A DNA stretch of 64,000 nucleotides from Aquimarina sp. Aq78 (GTDB lineage: Bacteria > Bacteroidota > Bacteroidia > Flavobacteriales > Flavobacteriaceae): assembly GCF_900299525.1 (NCBI RefSeq), contig NZ_OMKA01000036.1:28780-92779 (forward strand), in the 5' to 3' direction. Below the pieces are notes generated by a model. That model did no database searches. It was not told the DNA's origin and worked only from the letters and a program-made list of their open reading frames with translations. Of the stretch, positions 1 to 9,171 are shown in pieces. A program made the position numbers and the translations under genes. The stretch's first letter is position 1. Each line of letters begins with the position of its first letter.

Positions 1-1
1 T

Positions 2-3000
2 ACTACGCTAGAAATATTAGATTTTTCTAAGAATTATAATTTAGACATTGCAGATTTTAGTGCTTTAACCAATTTAGAGATTTTAAATTGTAGTGATACT
101 GGTTTAAGAAGTATCGATTTATCAGCTAATACATTGCTAGAAGTATTAACAATGAATAATATGTCTGGTTTTGATGTAGATCTTTCTAGTAATGCAGCTT
201 TAACAAGTTTTTCAGCTAGGGAGAGTGATTTAAGCAGCATAAATATCCAAAATGGAAATAATGCTAACATCACTAACTTTGATGCTAGATTAAATGATAT
301 AACCCTAAACTGTATTCAAGTTGATGACCCAATTGCTAGTTATTTAAGTAGTTGGGATAAAGATGCTACTACAGTTTTTAGTCTCGATTGTAGCGAAACC
401 AATGTGCCCGATGATAATTTTGAAAATTACCTAGAAACCCATGATGCCACCGGAAATACAGTTCTCCTAGGAGATGCTAATAGCATGGGGAACGGAATTG
501 CTAACGATAATACGGTATATACTTCAAGAATTGCTAACATTACCTCTTTGAATATTACTGATCGGGGTATTGCCGACTTAACTGGTATTGAAGATTTTGT
601 GGCTTTACAAGATTTAAATTGTTACAATAATGGGCTCTCCAGTATCGATGTTTCAGAAAATCTCGCATTACTAACATTAAATATAAGTAGAAATAGCCTT
701 ACAGATCTTGATGTATCTAAAAACACGCTTTTAACAGAATTGCATGTAGCAAGAAATAGTCTTACAAGCCTAGATGTTTCTCAGAATATTGCTTTAATAA
801 CATTAGGTTGTAGTCAAAATCAGCTTAATGGATTGGATGTTACTAAAAACACGGCATTAAAAAACTTATATTGTTATACGAACCCATTAGGCAGTTTGGA
901 TGTCACACAAAATACTGTTTTAGAAAGCTTAGATTGTGTAGAAAGCCAACTCACAAGCCTGGATGTTTCTCGAAACCCAGAATTACAATATTTACAAGTT
1001 TACGATAATTTGCTAACAAGCCTAGATGTAAGCAAGAATGTAAAATTAATCGAACTCTATGTAGAATATAATCAAATTGCAAGTTTAGATGTATCAAAAA
1101 ACACGGCCTTAGAAGATCTATCTTGTTTTTCAAATCAGTTAACCTATCTGAATATTAGAAATGGAAATAATACAAATTTAGACCATCGAGATTTTGATAT
1201 CACCAATAATCCAGGACTTACCTGTGTTGCTGTAGATGACCCAACCTATGCTACTACCACTTTTACGAAAAAAGATGTACAAACTAGTTTCAGTACTTTT
1301 TGTAATACGACCTATGTGCCCGATGATAACTTTGAAACTTACCTAGAAACACATGATTCAATAGGAGGATTAGTAACTCTTGGAAACCCAACCAGTATGG
1401 GTAATGGGATTGCGAATGATGATTATGTAGGAACCGAGCAAATTCTAAACATAAAGAACTTAAATATCTCTAATCAAGGTATTACAGATCTTACAGGATT
1501 AGAAGCATTTATTGGTCTAGAAGAACTAAGAGCTTTTGGAAATACGGTTTCCAACCTAGATTTAACTGCTAATATAAATTTAATTGTAGCTGCTTGTTCA
1601 AATATGGGACTTACCACAATGGATGTTTCAGGATTAACCGCTCTTAAAACACTGGAACTAAATACGAATCAACTTTCAAGTATAGATGTTAGTTCTAATG
1701 TATCATTAGAAAACTTACGTATAATCAACAACCAACTTTCTGCTATTGATGTAGGTGCAAACAAGGGTTTACGAGATTTACGTATTCAAGGTAATAATTT
1801 GATATCACTAGATATCAGTGCTAATACTGTACTAAGATATTTAAGTTGTGTAGATAATGATTTAACCAATCTAGATGTTCAAAATAATGTATTAATAGAA
1901 AATCTTAGTTGTGGAGAGAATCAGTTTACTACAATAGATGTTAGTACGCTTATCAATCTAACCGATTTGTTTATCGAAAATACACCAACACTTACTTCTT
2001 TAGATGTATCCAGCAATTTGAATCTTGAGGATATAGGGGTAGATAATAACACCTCATTAACTTCTTTAGATTTAACTAATAACACTAAACTAATTGAAGT
2101 ATACGCCAATAATACTTCGATAACAAAATTAGATTTTAGCAATAGTCCTGATTTGTATTATATAGAATGTCAAAACAATAATGCGTTAACCTTTTTAAAT
2201 TTCAAAAGCGGAAATACAAGTGGTATTGATGAAATTTACGCAACAGGTAACCCTAATGTATCCTGTATCCAAGTAGATGACCCTACTGCTGTATATTTAG
2301 GTAGTTGGAATAAAGATGCTACAGCAAGTTTTGCTGAATATTGTGAGCTAACGTATGTGCCAAATGATAATTTCGAAGCCTTATTAGAAGGCAGAGGCTT
2401 TGGTAACGGAATAGCCAATGATAATTATGTATATACAGAATTAATAGCTGCGGAAACAGTACTAATAATCCAAGATAAAGACATTGTAGATCTTACTGGG
2501 ATTGAAGATTTCGAATCGTTAGAAATATTTCTTTGTCGTAGATCAAATGTCGAAACTGTTGATATAAGTAATAACACGAAGTTAACACATGTAAACTTAG
2601 TAGATAATTCATTAACAGCACTTGATGTAAATACTAATGTATTACTACAAGAGGTGTATATTAATGGTAATTCTGCGTTAGGAACTGTGGATATTTCTAC
2701 ACTGGCAGAATTAACCACCTTCAATGTTTCAGATACAGGGATTAATACCATTGATGTATCTAACAACCCTTTAATAAGAGTACTTATATTAAATGATAAT
2801 GAGTTTACTACATTAGATGTATCATCGTATCCAAATCTAGTTCAGGTATTAATTGCAAATAACAAATTAACTTCTTTAAATGTTGCTAATGGAAATAATA
2901 CCAATTTTACCTGGTTTGATGCTTCTGGAAATCCAGATTTAACCTGTATTCAAGTAGATGATGTAAACGGAAATTTTAATCTCTGGACTAAAGATGCTAC

Positions 3001-4618
3001 AGCCAATTATGCACATTATTGTGAGTTAACCAATGTACCCGATGATAATTTCGAAAACTATCTAGAAACCCATGATGCCAGTGGTAATACAGTTACTATT
3101 GGAAACGCTTTAAGTATGGGGAATGGAATAGCTAATGATAATCAGGTAGCAACTTCAAAAATAGAAATAGTCACTACATTAAATATTGAACACCAGGATA
3201 TCGCTGACCTTACAGGAATTGAGGATTTTAAGGCATTAGAATCATTGAACTGTGATTATAATGAACTTACGTCGTTAGATTTAAGTAGTAATACCAATTT
3301 AAAAATTTTGGATGCCGCAGAAAATAATTTCATTTCCTTAGACTTAACTGGCTATACAGTATTAGAAGAAGTAGAATTGAGAGGTAACATCTTAGCCAAT
3401 TTACAGGTTGATAATAATCCAAACTTAAAAAAACTAAGAATAGGTAAAAATGCGTTAACGACATTAGATGTAACTGCATGTATACAACTAGAAGAACTTC
3501 TTGTGCATCAAAACCTATTGGCATCTTTAGATGTAAGAAATGGAAACAATGCCTTAATTACAAATTTTGCAGCTACTGGCAACTCTGATCTAACCTGTAT
3601 TGAGGTAGACGATGCATCTGCAGGATATTTAGCAACCTGGGATAAAGATGATACTGCTGGTTTTAGTGAAGATTGTATAACTCCCATAATCACTCTACTT
3701 GGTGATAACCCTCAAATAATTGAACTTGGTTCGGGATATACCGAGTTAGGAGCTACTGTTGATGCTGGCGTAACTAATTTGGTAATTGATATTTCTGATT
3801 TTGTAGATGTAGTTGGCATATACACCATTCGATACAATGCCACAGACAATGCAGGTAATATGGCAGAAGAAGTAATCAGAACTGTCGAAATAGTTGATAA
3901 TTGTCCATTAAACAATGTATCAGCCAATAATTTTACCATTACAACTACCAGTGAAACATGTGCTGATAAAAATAATGGTACCATTGCTATTAGCGCAGAA
4001 ACAGTACTGGATTATAGAACTACAATTAATGGGCAGGATTATAATTTTACTTCAGAAGTAACCATAAACAATCTACCTCCAGGAACATATCCTCTATGTA
4101 TTACCATAGAAGGCTTTACTAGTTGTGAACAATGTTTTGAAATGGTTATTGAAGAGGCAGAGAGCTTAACAGGGAAAACAAAGCTACTTGCAGAAGCAGG
4201 AACTACAAAAGTAAATGTTGAAGTAACCACAGGTACTGCACCATATACTGTAAAAATCAATAACGAAATAGTAGGAGAGTATACAGTTAAGAACTTCATT
4301 CTAGAGGTACAACATGGAGATGAGTTAGAAGTGTCTTCAAACATAGATTGCGAAGGCAAATTATCTACCATAGTTAGCTTGTTTGATCAGGTAAGTATTA
4401 CACCCAACCCAACGAAGGGAGATGTTACGCTTACCCTTCCCGGCACCCAATTACAAACCATAAATGTGTCGATGTATAATGCTTTAGGGGTTCAGGTTTC
4501 TTCGGGAACGTATATTATTACTTCGGGACAAGTGACATTACCTATGGAACAATTACCACATGGTATTTACTTTGTGTCGATTGATCATGGAGCTACGTTT
4601 AAAATTGTAAAACAATAA
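2..4618 (+). CDS. Giant secreted leucine-rich-repeat protein with T9SS C-terminal sorting domain (5' end outside window)
   Basis: The frame is open from base 2, so the gene starts upstream of the window; about 1538 residues are visible. The protein consists of LRR units of the type LxxLDVSxNxxL, grouped into four long modules. Each module opens with VPDDNFE or VPNDNFE (bases 404, 1316, 2357 and 3035) and then has a GNGIAND segment and a DLTGIEDF segment; the modules are bridged by a stretch with a CIQVDDP-type motif. An Ig-like segment of DUF5011 type (about 3690-3900) follows, then a C-terminal domain from about 4390 with the SITPNPTKG and LPHGIYFVSI signatures of type IX secretion sorting domains. 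Expected role: a secreted or surface-anchored adhesin-like protein of the outer membrane; ligand unknown. The four modules differ in length (about 304, 347, 227 codons between starts), which fits expansion and loss of LRR units. Confidence 0.9.
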   Translation, partial: TTLEILDFSKNYNLDIADFSALTNLEILNCSDTGLRSIDLSANTLLEVLTMNNMSGFDVDLSSNAALTSFSARESDLSSINIQNGNNANITNFDARLNDITLNCIQVDDPIASYLSSWDKDATTVFSLDCSETNVPDDNFENYLETHDATGNTVLLGDANSMGNGIANDNTVYTSRIANITSLNITDRGIADLTGIEDFVALQDLNCYNNGLSSIDVSENLALLTLNISRNSLTDLDVSKNTLLTELHVARNSLTSLDVSQNIALITLGCSQNQLNGLDVTKNTALKNLYCYTNPLGSLDVTQNTVLESLDCVESQLTSLDVSRNPELQYLQVYDNLLTSLDVSKNVKLIELYVEYNQIASLDVSKNTALEDLSCFSNQLTYLNIRNGNNTNLDHRDFDITNNPGLTCVAVDDPTYATTTFTKKDVQTSFSTFCNTTYVPDDNFETYLETHDSIGGLVTLGNPTSMGNGIANDDYVGTEQILNIKNLNISNQGITDLTGLEAFIGLEELRAFGNTVSNLDLTANINLIVAACSNMGLTTMDVSGLTALKTLELNTNQLSSIDVSSNVSLENLRIINNQLSAIDVGANKGLRDLRIQGNNLISLDISANTVLRYLSCVDNDLTNLDVQNNVLIENLSCGENQFTTIDVSTLINLTDLFIENTPTLTSLDVSSNLNLEDIGVDNNTSLTSLDLTNNTKLIEVYANNTSITKLDFSNSPDLYYIECQNNNALTFLNFKSGNTSGIDEIYATGNPNVSCIQVDDPTAVYLGSWNKDATASFAEYCELTYVPNDNFEALLEGRGFGNGIANDNYVYTELIAAETVLIIQDKDIVDLTGIEDFESLEIFLCRRSNVETVDISNNTKLTHVNLVDNSLTALDVNTNVLLQEVYINGNSALGTVDISTLAELTTFNVSDTGINTIDVSNNPLIRVLILNDNEFTTLDVSSYPNLVQVLIANNKLTSLNVANGNNTNFTWFDASGNPDLTCIQVDDVNGNFNLWTKDATANYAHYCELTNVPDDNFENYLETHDASGNTVTIGNALSMGNGIANDNQVATSKIEIVTTLNIEHQDIADLTGIEDFKALESLNCDYNELTSLDLSSNTNLKILDAAENNFISLDLTGYTVLEEVELRGNILANLQVDNNPNLKKLRIGKNALTTLDVTACIQLEELLVHQNLLASLDVRNGNNALITNFAATGNSDLTCIEVDDASAGYLATWDKDDTAGFSEDCITPIITLLGDNPQIIELGSGYTELGATVDAGVTNLVIDISDFVDVVGIYTIRYNATDNAGNMAEEVIRTVEIVDNCPLNNVSANNFTITTTSETCADKNNGTIAISAETVLDYRTTINGQDYNFTSEVTINNLPPGTYPLCITIEGFTSCEQCFEMVIEEAESLTGKTKLLAEAGTTKVNVEVTTGTAPYTVKINNEIVGEYTVKNFILEVQHGDELEVSSNIDCEGKLSTIVSLFDQVSITPNPTKGDVTLTLPGTQLQTINVSMYNALGVQVSSGTYIITSGQVTLPMEQLPHGIYFVSIDHGATFKIVKQ

Positions 4619-4825
4619 AGCGAAAACCTTCATTGCTATCATTTCAACTTAACTGGCCTAAACTTATTCGAAAGGCTCAATGTTAAAGAATAAAGAAATA
4701 AGAATTAAAAGTATGATGATATATAGCCTTAGTAAGAGACAGCTTAAAGAATCCAAATGTGACTTTCTAAAAAAACGGTGTCTTAATTATAAAGACACTT
4801 AAACACATAATAAATGGCCCTTAGA

Positions 4826-5653
4826 ATGAAAAAATCAATGCTTATAGTTGCTTTGTTATCCTTTAGTATATCCATTTTTGCACAAAAAAAACCAAAGATT
4901 AAAGGAAATAGAATTATAAATGAAATCACCAAAAATATTCCTGAAACATTTAATACTGTCGAAATTGATGATGAATTAAAAGTAATTTTAAATCAAAGCG
5001 ATCAAAGCGGGTATTATCTAAAAACCGATGAAAACCTAATCGATATTATTCAGTTTAAAATAGAAGATAGTATACTAAAAGTATATACCACTAATAGAAT
5101 TGTGAGGAGCAGAAAGCTAGAAATTAGTTTGAATGTAAAAGAAATAGAGCATATTATACTTAAAAATAATGCTGAAGTAAAAAGTGACAAAAAATTGATT
5201 TCAGAAAAAATGTATATCAGTGGATATGGTTCGAGTTATTTGGATTTGAACGTAAAGGCAGATGATGTTAGAGTTACATTATACGATAAAGTGAGAGGGA
5301 AAATTAAAATCAAATCAGAAAATACTACAATTACTATGAATGGCAAAACAGATCTTAAAACCTATGTAGTTACAGATAAAATACAAGTTGCCATGACCAA
5401 AGCTACCGAATTAAATATGGATGGAGATGCAGATTATGCTTCTTTTGATGTTAAAGATTCATCAAAACTTAAAGCCAAGAAAATGAAAACTTCTTCTACA
5501 GATTTAAACACTTATAACTCTGCAGATGCATATGTATACGCTAAAAGAAATTTAGAGCTTTATGCGCAAGGAAAAAGTATAGTGTATGTATATGGTAATC
5601 CCGAATTAGATGTTAAAACCCTTACTGATCGGACTAAAATCATAAAAAAGTAA
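4826..5653 (+). CDS. DUF2807 (head GIN domain) family putative exported protein
   Basis: The protein has about 275 residues. I chose the internal Met at 4826 over the ATG at 4814 because it gives a clean signal peptide (MKKSMLIVALLSFSISIFAQ, cleavage after Ala-Gln). The rest is a repetitive beta-strand protein whose motifs (FNTVEIDDELKVIL near the start, ISGYGSSYLDLNVKADDVRVTL in the middle) match the putative auto-transporter adhesin head GIN / DUF2807 family common in Bacteroidota. Function is unknown; a periplasmic or surface beta-helix is likely. The upstream gap contains a small inverted repeat (GTGTCTT/AAGACAC, 4778-4798) about 30 bases before the start. It stands between a secreted LRR gene and the opposed core block, so it is probably a single transcription unit. 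Confidence 0.75.
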   Translation: MKKSMLIVALLSFSISIFAQKKPKIKGNRIINEITKNIPETFNTVEIDDELKVILNQSDQSGYYLKTDENLIDIIQFKIEDSILKVYTTNRIVRSRKLEISLNVKEIEHIILKNNAEVKSDKKLISEKMYISGYGSSYLDLNVKADDVRVTLYDKVRGKIKIKSENTTITMNGKTDLKTYVVTDKIQVAMTKATELNMDGDADYASFDVKDSSKLKAKKMKTSSTDLNTYNSADAYVYAKRNLELYAQGKSIVYVYGNPELDVKTLTDRTKIIKK

Positions 5654-6016
5654 TTAACACTGCATTAAATTATTTTTTATTACCAACTATAACTTGACTT
5701 GGCGTGGGAGGGTGTTTGATTTATCAGACATCCTCTTTTGCTTATAACCTGAGCTCGATGTAAGGCTTTAATTTTGAAAACCGTCAAATTGAGTGGTTTT
5801 TCATAATGAAATGGAGAAAAATTGTATCGAAATTAGGCTTTTGACGTAAATTTACTTGCCTTCGATAGTTCTGCTGAGTTTGGTCGAAGTGCAATTTTCT
5901 ATCGAAAATCACTCTGACTGACGTAAATTTTGTTACATCGAACTCACGTTCTATTTCTGCAGTATTATTGATGCTTTTCTTTTTTAAAAACAATACATAT
6001 GCCTCTTCTTCAGTAT
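5654..6016. other. Convergent intergenic region with REP-like inverted repeats
   Basis: This 363-base stretch lies between convergent genes and I see no convincing gene in it. It contains a perfect 8-base inverted repeat TTCGATAG (5861-5868) / CTATCGAA (5899-5906), an inner CTTCGA/TCGAAG pair (5860-5865, 5884-5889), and two direct copies of TGACGTAAATTT (5842-5853 and 5919-5930). The segment CTGAGTTTGGTCGAAG (5874-5889) resembles CTGAGCTAGTCGAAG in another gap at 17706-17720. Such palindromes are frequent between flavobacterial genes and may act as bidirectional transcript ends. A 69-codon minus-strand reading frame here looks like chance. Confidence 0.5.
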
Positions 6017-6412
6017 TTAAAGAAACAAAGAAGTAATTTCATCTGGGATTCTTGCAGGCCTTAGTGTTTTCTTATGTAAAAAACACCAGCTTGTCTTGGC
6101 AGAAACTAATACTTTTTGAGTAGTTGTGTTTATAATTTTAGTATGACGTTCACTCCTAACACCTCTATAATTATCAATCCAGGTTTGTAGTGTGATTTCA
6201 TCATTTTCAAAAGCAGGATTATGATATTCTATATAATGATTAAGAACTACCCAAACGTATGTATTCCTAATATTCTCATTGGTTCTGGATTCCCAATGTT
6301 TTTTGGCAACATCTTGTACCCATTGTAGATACACTACATTATTTACATGATCCATATCATCTATTGCTGATTTCGGAACTGTAAAACGGAATTCAAAGAT
6401 TTCGGATTTCAT
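6017..6412 (-). CDS. Acyl-CoA thioesterase, 4HBT hotdog family (YbgC/FadM-like)
   Basis: The 131-residue protein has the single hotdog-fold layout of the 4-hydroxybenzoyl-CoA thioesterase group. Near the N-terminus it has DDMDHVNNVVYLQWVQD, which matches the family signature DxxGHVNNxxYxxW with the catalytic Asp replaced in register by the DHVNN Asp/His. Family members hydrolyse fatty acyl-CoA in the cytoplasm; chain-length preference cannot be read from the sequence. It lies 63 bases downstream of mgtE on the same strand and probably ends that operon. Nothing in the context ties it to the PKS. Confidence 0.85.
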   Translation of the reverse strand: MKSEIFEFRFTVPKSAIDDMDHVNNVVYLQWVQDVAKKHWESRTNENIRNTYVWVVLNHYIEYHNPAFENDEITLQTWIDNYRGVRSERHTKIINTTTQKVLVSAKTSWCFLHKKTLRPARIPDEITSLFL

Positions 6413-6475
6413 GAATAGGAGAGTTGAATAGATTAAAAGTACAACTATTTTAAAATTTGAGAGAGAATTTGTGAT

Positions 6476-7831
6476 CTAAAACCCTAAAATTAGTTTTGCG
6501 ATATAAAAGAATAAGAAAATCCCGAAAATATCATTACTGGTTGTAATAAAAGGACCTGTGGCAATTGCAGGATCAATACCTCTTTTATCAAGAATAATTG
6601 GTACAAAAGTACCGATAAGTGCCGCTACGATAATAACACTCATAAGTGCTGCTGCTATTGTTAAGCTAAATGAGATTTCATACTTCATAATAAAACCAAA
6701 AAGAATAATAAGCAGCGCCAATGCAGCACCATTAATTAAGCTAAGACTTACTTCTTTCAGTAGTCGATTTAGCAAGCTTCCTTTTACTACATTATTTGCC
6801 AATCCCTGTACTATAATTGCAGAAGATTGCACACCTACGTTTCCTGCCATCGCAGCAATTAGTGGTGTGTAGAAAAATAGATCTCTAATTCTTGGATTGG
6901 TCATTACACCTTCAAAGCCCTGCATGATGAATACACTTCCTAATCCTCCAAAAAGGCCTAAAATCAACCAGGGTAACCGTGCTCTGGTAAGTTCCCATAC
7001 ATTATCATCTGCTTCTACATCTTGAGAAATACCTGCAGCTAATTGATAATCTTTCTCAGCCTCATCCTTAATAAAATCTACAATATCATCTATAGTTACT
7101 CGACCAACCAATACATTTTCTTTGTCTACCACAGGGATAGCTTCAAGATCATATTTTTGCATAATACGAGCTACTTCTTCTCCTTCGGTATCTACATCTA
7201 CAGAATCTACTTTTGGAATATATACTTCGCTAATATGAGTTTTTGCAGAGGCAGTAAGTAAATCCTTAAGAGATAGTCTGCCTTTTAACTTTTCATCTTT
7301 ATCTACAACGTAAATAGAATGTACCCGAGTAACATTTTCTGCCTGTCGCCGCATTTCTCTAACACAACCAGCTACGGTCCAGGTTTCTTTTACCATTACG
7401 AGCTCTTTGGCCATTAGTCCACCTGCAGTATCTTCATCATAGGTGAGAAGCTCTTTAATATCCTCTGCACGTTTTTCATCCTCTATCTCTGCAATTACTT
7501 TTTCTGCACGATCATCAGGAAGCTCGGCAACAATATCAGCAGCATCATCAGTATCCATTTCTTCTAACTCTTCTGCAATCTCTTTTGCAGAAAGGTTTTC
7601 AAGAATACGTTCACGAAAATCTTCTTCGAGCTCCATAAGAGCTTCAGATGTTTTTTCGCTATCTAATAATTTAATAAGGTAGGTAGCTTCAGATAAGCCA
7701 AGTTCACTAATAATTTCTGCAACATCAGCAAAATGAATTTCACTAAGCATTTCGCGCAGACGAGTATCACCTTCTTCACGGATGAGGTGTCGTACCTGTT
7801 CGATTAACTCATTAGAAACTTTAAATTGCAT
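6476..7831 (-). CDS. mgtE: Magnesium transporter MgtE
   Basis: The 451-residue protein shows the full MgtE architecture: an acidic helical N domain (about 1-130, rich in E/D and A), a CBS pair (about 135-255, with VHSIYVVDKDEKLKGRLSLKDLL and AIPVVDKENVLVGRVTIDDIV), the connecting helix, and a five-helix membrane domain (about 280-450) with GNVGVQSSAIIVQGLA, which matches the MgtE pore region. The family forms homodimeric Mg2+ channels in the inner membrane, gated by Mg2+ bound at the N-CBS interface. The gene follows rsmA by 91 bases, with a possible promoter element in that gap, and precedes the thioesterase gene. Confidence 0.95.
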   Translation of the reverse strand: MQFKVSNELIEQVRHLIREEGDTRLREMLSEIHFADVAEIISELGLSEATYLIKLLDSEKTSEALMELEEDFRERILENLSAKEIAEELEEMDTDDAADIVAELPDDRAEKVIAEIEDEKRAEDIKELLTYDEDTAGGLMAKELVMVKETWTVAGCVREMRRQAENVTRVHSIYVVDKDEKLKGRLSLKDLLTASAKTHISEVYIPKVDSVDVDTEGEEVARIMQKYDLEAIPVVDKENVLVGRVTIDDIVDFIKDEAEKDYQLAAGISQDVEADDNVWELTRARLPWLILGLFGGLGSVFIMQGFEGVMTNPRIRDLFFYTPLIAAMAGNVGVQSSAIIVQGLANNVVKGSLLNRLLKEVSLSLINGAALALLIILFGFIMKYEISFSLTIAAALMSVIIVAALIGTFVPIILDKRGIDPAIATGPFITTSNDIFGIFLFFYIAKLILGF

Positions 7832-7868
7832 ATACTCAGTATTTAGTGATCCCCTTCACAAACGCCCA

Positions 7869-7876
7869 CAAAGATA
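7869..7876 (-). promoter_or_regulatory. Candidate -7 element (TATCTTTG) for mgtE
   Basis: Read on the minus strand, the rsmA-mgtE gap holds TATCTTTG, a match to the Bacteroidota housekeeping -7 consensus TAnnTTTG, about 38 bases before the mgtE start. I see no good -33 TTTG partner at the usual spacing, so this is only a candidate. If real, mgtE can be transcribed separately from rsmA. Confidence 0.3.
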
Positions 7877-7922
7877 ACCAAAGAATTTAATTGGACTTTA
7901 TGAGTGTGTTAAATCACTTAAC

Positions 7923-8789
7923 CTATTGTTTTTCAATTAATAATGTCAATTTTATAAATTGATCAACAGACAATTGTTCGGGACGTTTAGTCAGAATTTC
8001 TAATGTTTTGATCTCATCATTCAATTCAAAAGTTTTAAGACTATTTCTTAAGGTTTTACGACGTTGCCCAAACGAAGTCTTTACGACTCTGAAAAATAAT
8101 TTTTCATCACAAGGCAGAGAATATTCATTTTTTCTAATCAATCGCAATACTCCACTATCTACTTTGGGAGGAGGGTTAAAAACATCAGGAGGAACAGTAA
8201 ATAGGTATTCGGCATCGTAAAAGGCTTGTGTAAGCACCGAAAGAATACCGTAGGCTTTACTACCCGCTTTTTCACAAATACGCTGGGCAACTTCTTTTTG
8301 AAACATCCCGGTAAATTCAGGAATACGATCTTTGTTTTCTAATGTTTTGAAAACAATTTGAGTAGAAATATTGTAAGGAAAGTTACCTGTTATTGCAAAT
8401 TGTTCTTTGGTAAATAATAGATTTAGATCAAACTTTAGAAAATCGGCCTCTATTACTCTAAAAGTAGTATTCCCTCTTAATGCCTCTGTATGTTCGAGAT
8501 GAAAATTAGTGTTGAGATATTCGATAGACTCCCTGTCTAGATCCATAGCTATAACATCAATATCTTTTTGAAGAATATACTTGGTGAGAACTCCCATTCC
8601 CGGACCAATTTCAACAACATTTTTGTAGCCTTGCAAGGTAAGGGTGTCACCAATCTTTTTAGCAATATTTTCATCCTTTAGAAAATGTTGTCCCAGATGC
8701 TTTTTTGCCTTTACAGCGGTTTTTTCGAAAGAAGATTTGGGGTTAGAACTGTATTTTTTGTTTTTTTTTGATTTACCCATTCCGTTCAC
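7923..8789 (-). CDS. rsmA: 16S rRNA dimethyladenosine methyltransferase (RsmA/KsgA)
   Basis: The enzyme dimethylates the two adjacent adenines in the 3' terminal helix of 16S rRNA using SAM. The sequence shows KKHLGQHFLKDENIAKKI at the N-terminus, the SAM motif VVEIGPGMGVLT, and the catalytic NFPYNIS (usual NLPYNIS), followed by the C-terminal helical domain; 288 residues is close to the family norm with a short basic N-terminal extension (KSKKNKK). The start codon at 8789 overlaps the end of the DUF4286 gene; an alternative ATG three codons in (8780) would also overlap. The overlap suggests translational coupling. Confidence 0.95.
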   Translation of the reverse strand: MNGMGKSKKNKKYSSNPKSSFEKTAVKAKKHLGQHFLKDENIAKKIGDTLTLQGYKNVVEIGPGMGVLTKYILQKDIDVIAMDLDRESIEYLNTNFHLEHTEALRGNTTFRVIEADFLKFDLNLLFTKEQFAITGNFPYNISTQIVFKTLENKDRIPEFTGMFQKEVAQRICEKAGSKAYGILSVLTQAFYDAEYLFTVPPDVFNPPPKVDSGVLRLIRKNEYSLPCDEKLFFRVVKTSFGQRRKTLRNSLKTFELNDEIKTLEILTKRPEQLSVDQFIKLTLLIEKQ

Positions 8790-9087
8790 TTACAATTTCT
8801 AACTCGGTTCTAAACGCTACAAATTTACCAGTAAAACGATTAGATTTTGACCTAAGACGATCTGCATCCTCATCATAGTATTTTTGTAAAGTTTCTTTGT
8901 TGTTGGTCGTGTATTGTACAGAATAAGTGACACCTCCCATCTCTTCTTCTACCATTACTTTAGTCATTAATGCTTTACTAAACTTTCCTGTAGAAAGCAT
9001 ATCAGGTATATGTTCCTCTTTCATCCAATCTAACCATTCGTCATGGATAGTTTCTTCTATATTTATGGTAACGTTATATATGTACAT
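8773..9087 (-). CDS. DUF4286 family protein
   Basis: The small 104-residue protein matches the DUF4286 family: MYIYNVTINIEETIHDEW at the start, and a middle with GGVTYSVQYTTNNKETLQ. Family members are found almost only in Bacteroidota, typically next to rsmA, and have no assigned function; the fold is probably a ferredoxin-like dimeric alpha/beta barrel (inference). The 3' end overlaps rsmA by 17 bases, and the TPR protein gene lies downstream of serS on its other side. Confidence 0.85.
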   Translation of the reverse strand: MYIYNVTINIEETIHDEWLDWMKEEHIPDMLSTGKFSKALMTKVMVEEEMGGVTYSVQYTTNNKETLQKYYDEDADRLRSKSNRFTGKFVAFRTELEIVSERNG

Positions 9088-9171
9088 GTTAGTTGTTAAT
9101 GTTTTGGGAAATAGTATTTAGTATAATTACAAAGGCGTAAAGTTACAAAGAAGCAAAGGTTTACAGGTGAT

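Noticed and set aside
5784..5993. 69-codon minus-strand frame between DUF2807 and the thioesterase gene
   Set aside because: It spans the inverted and direct repeats of the gap and its translation looks random (basic, Phe/Asn-rich), so chance is more likely.
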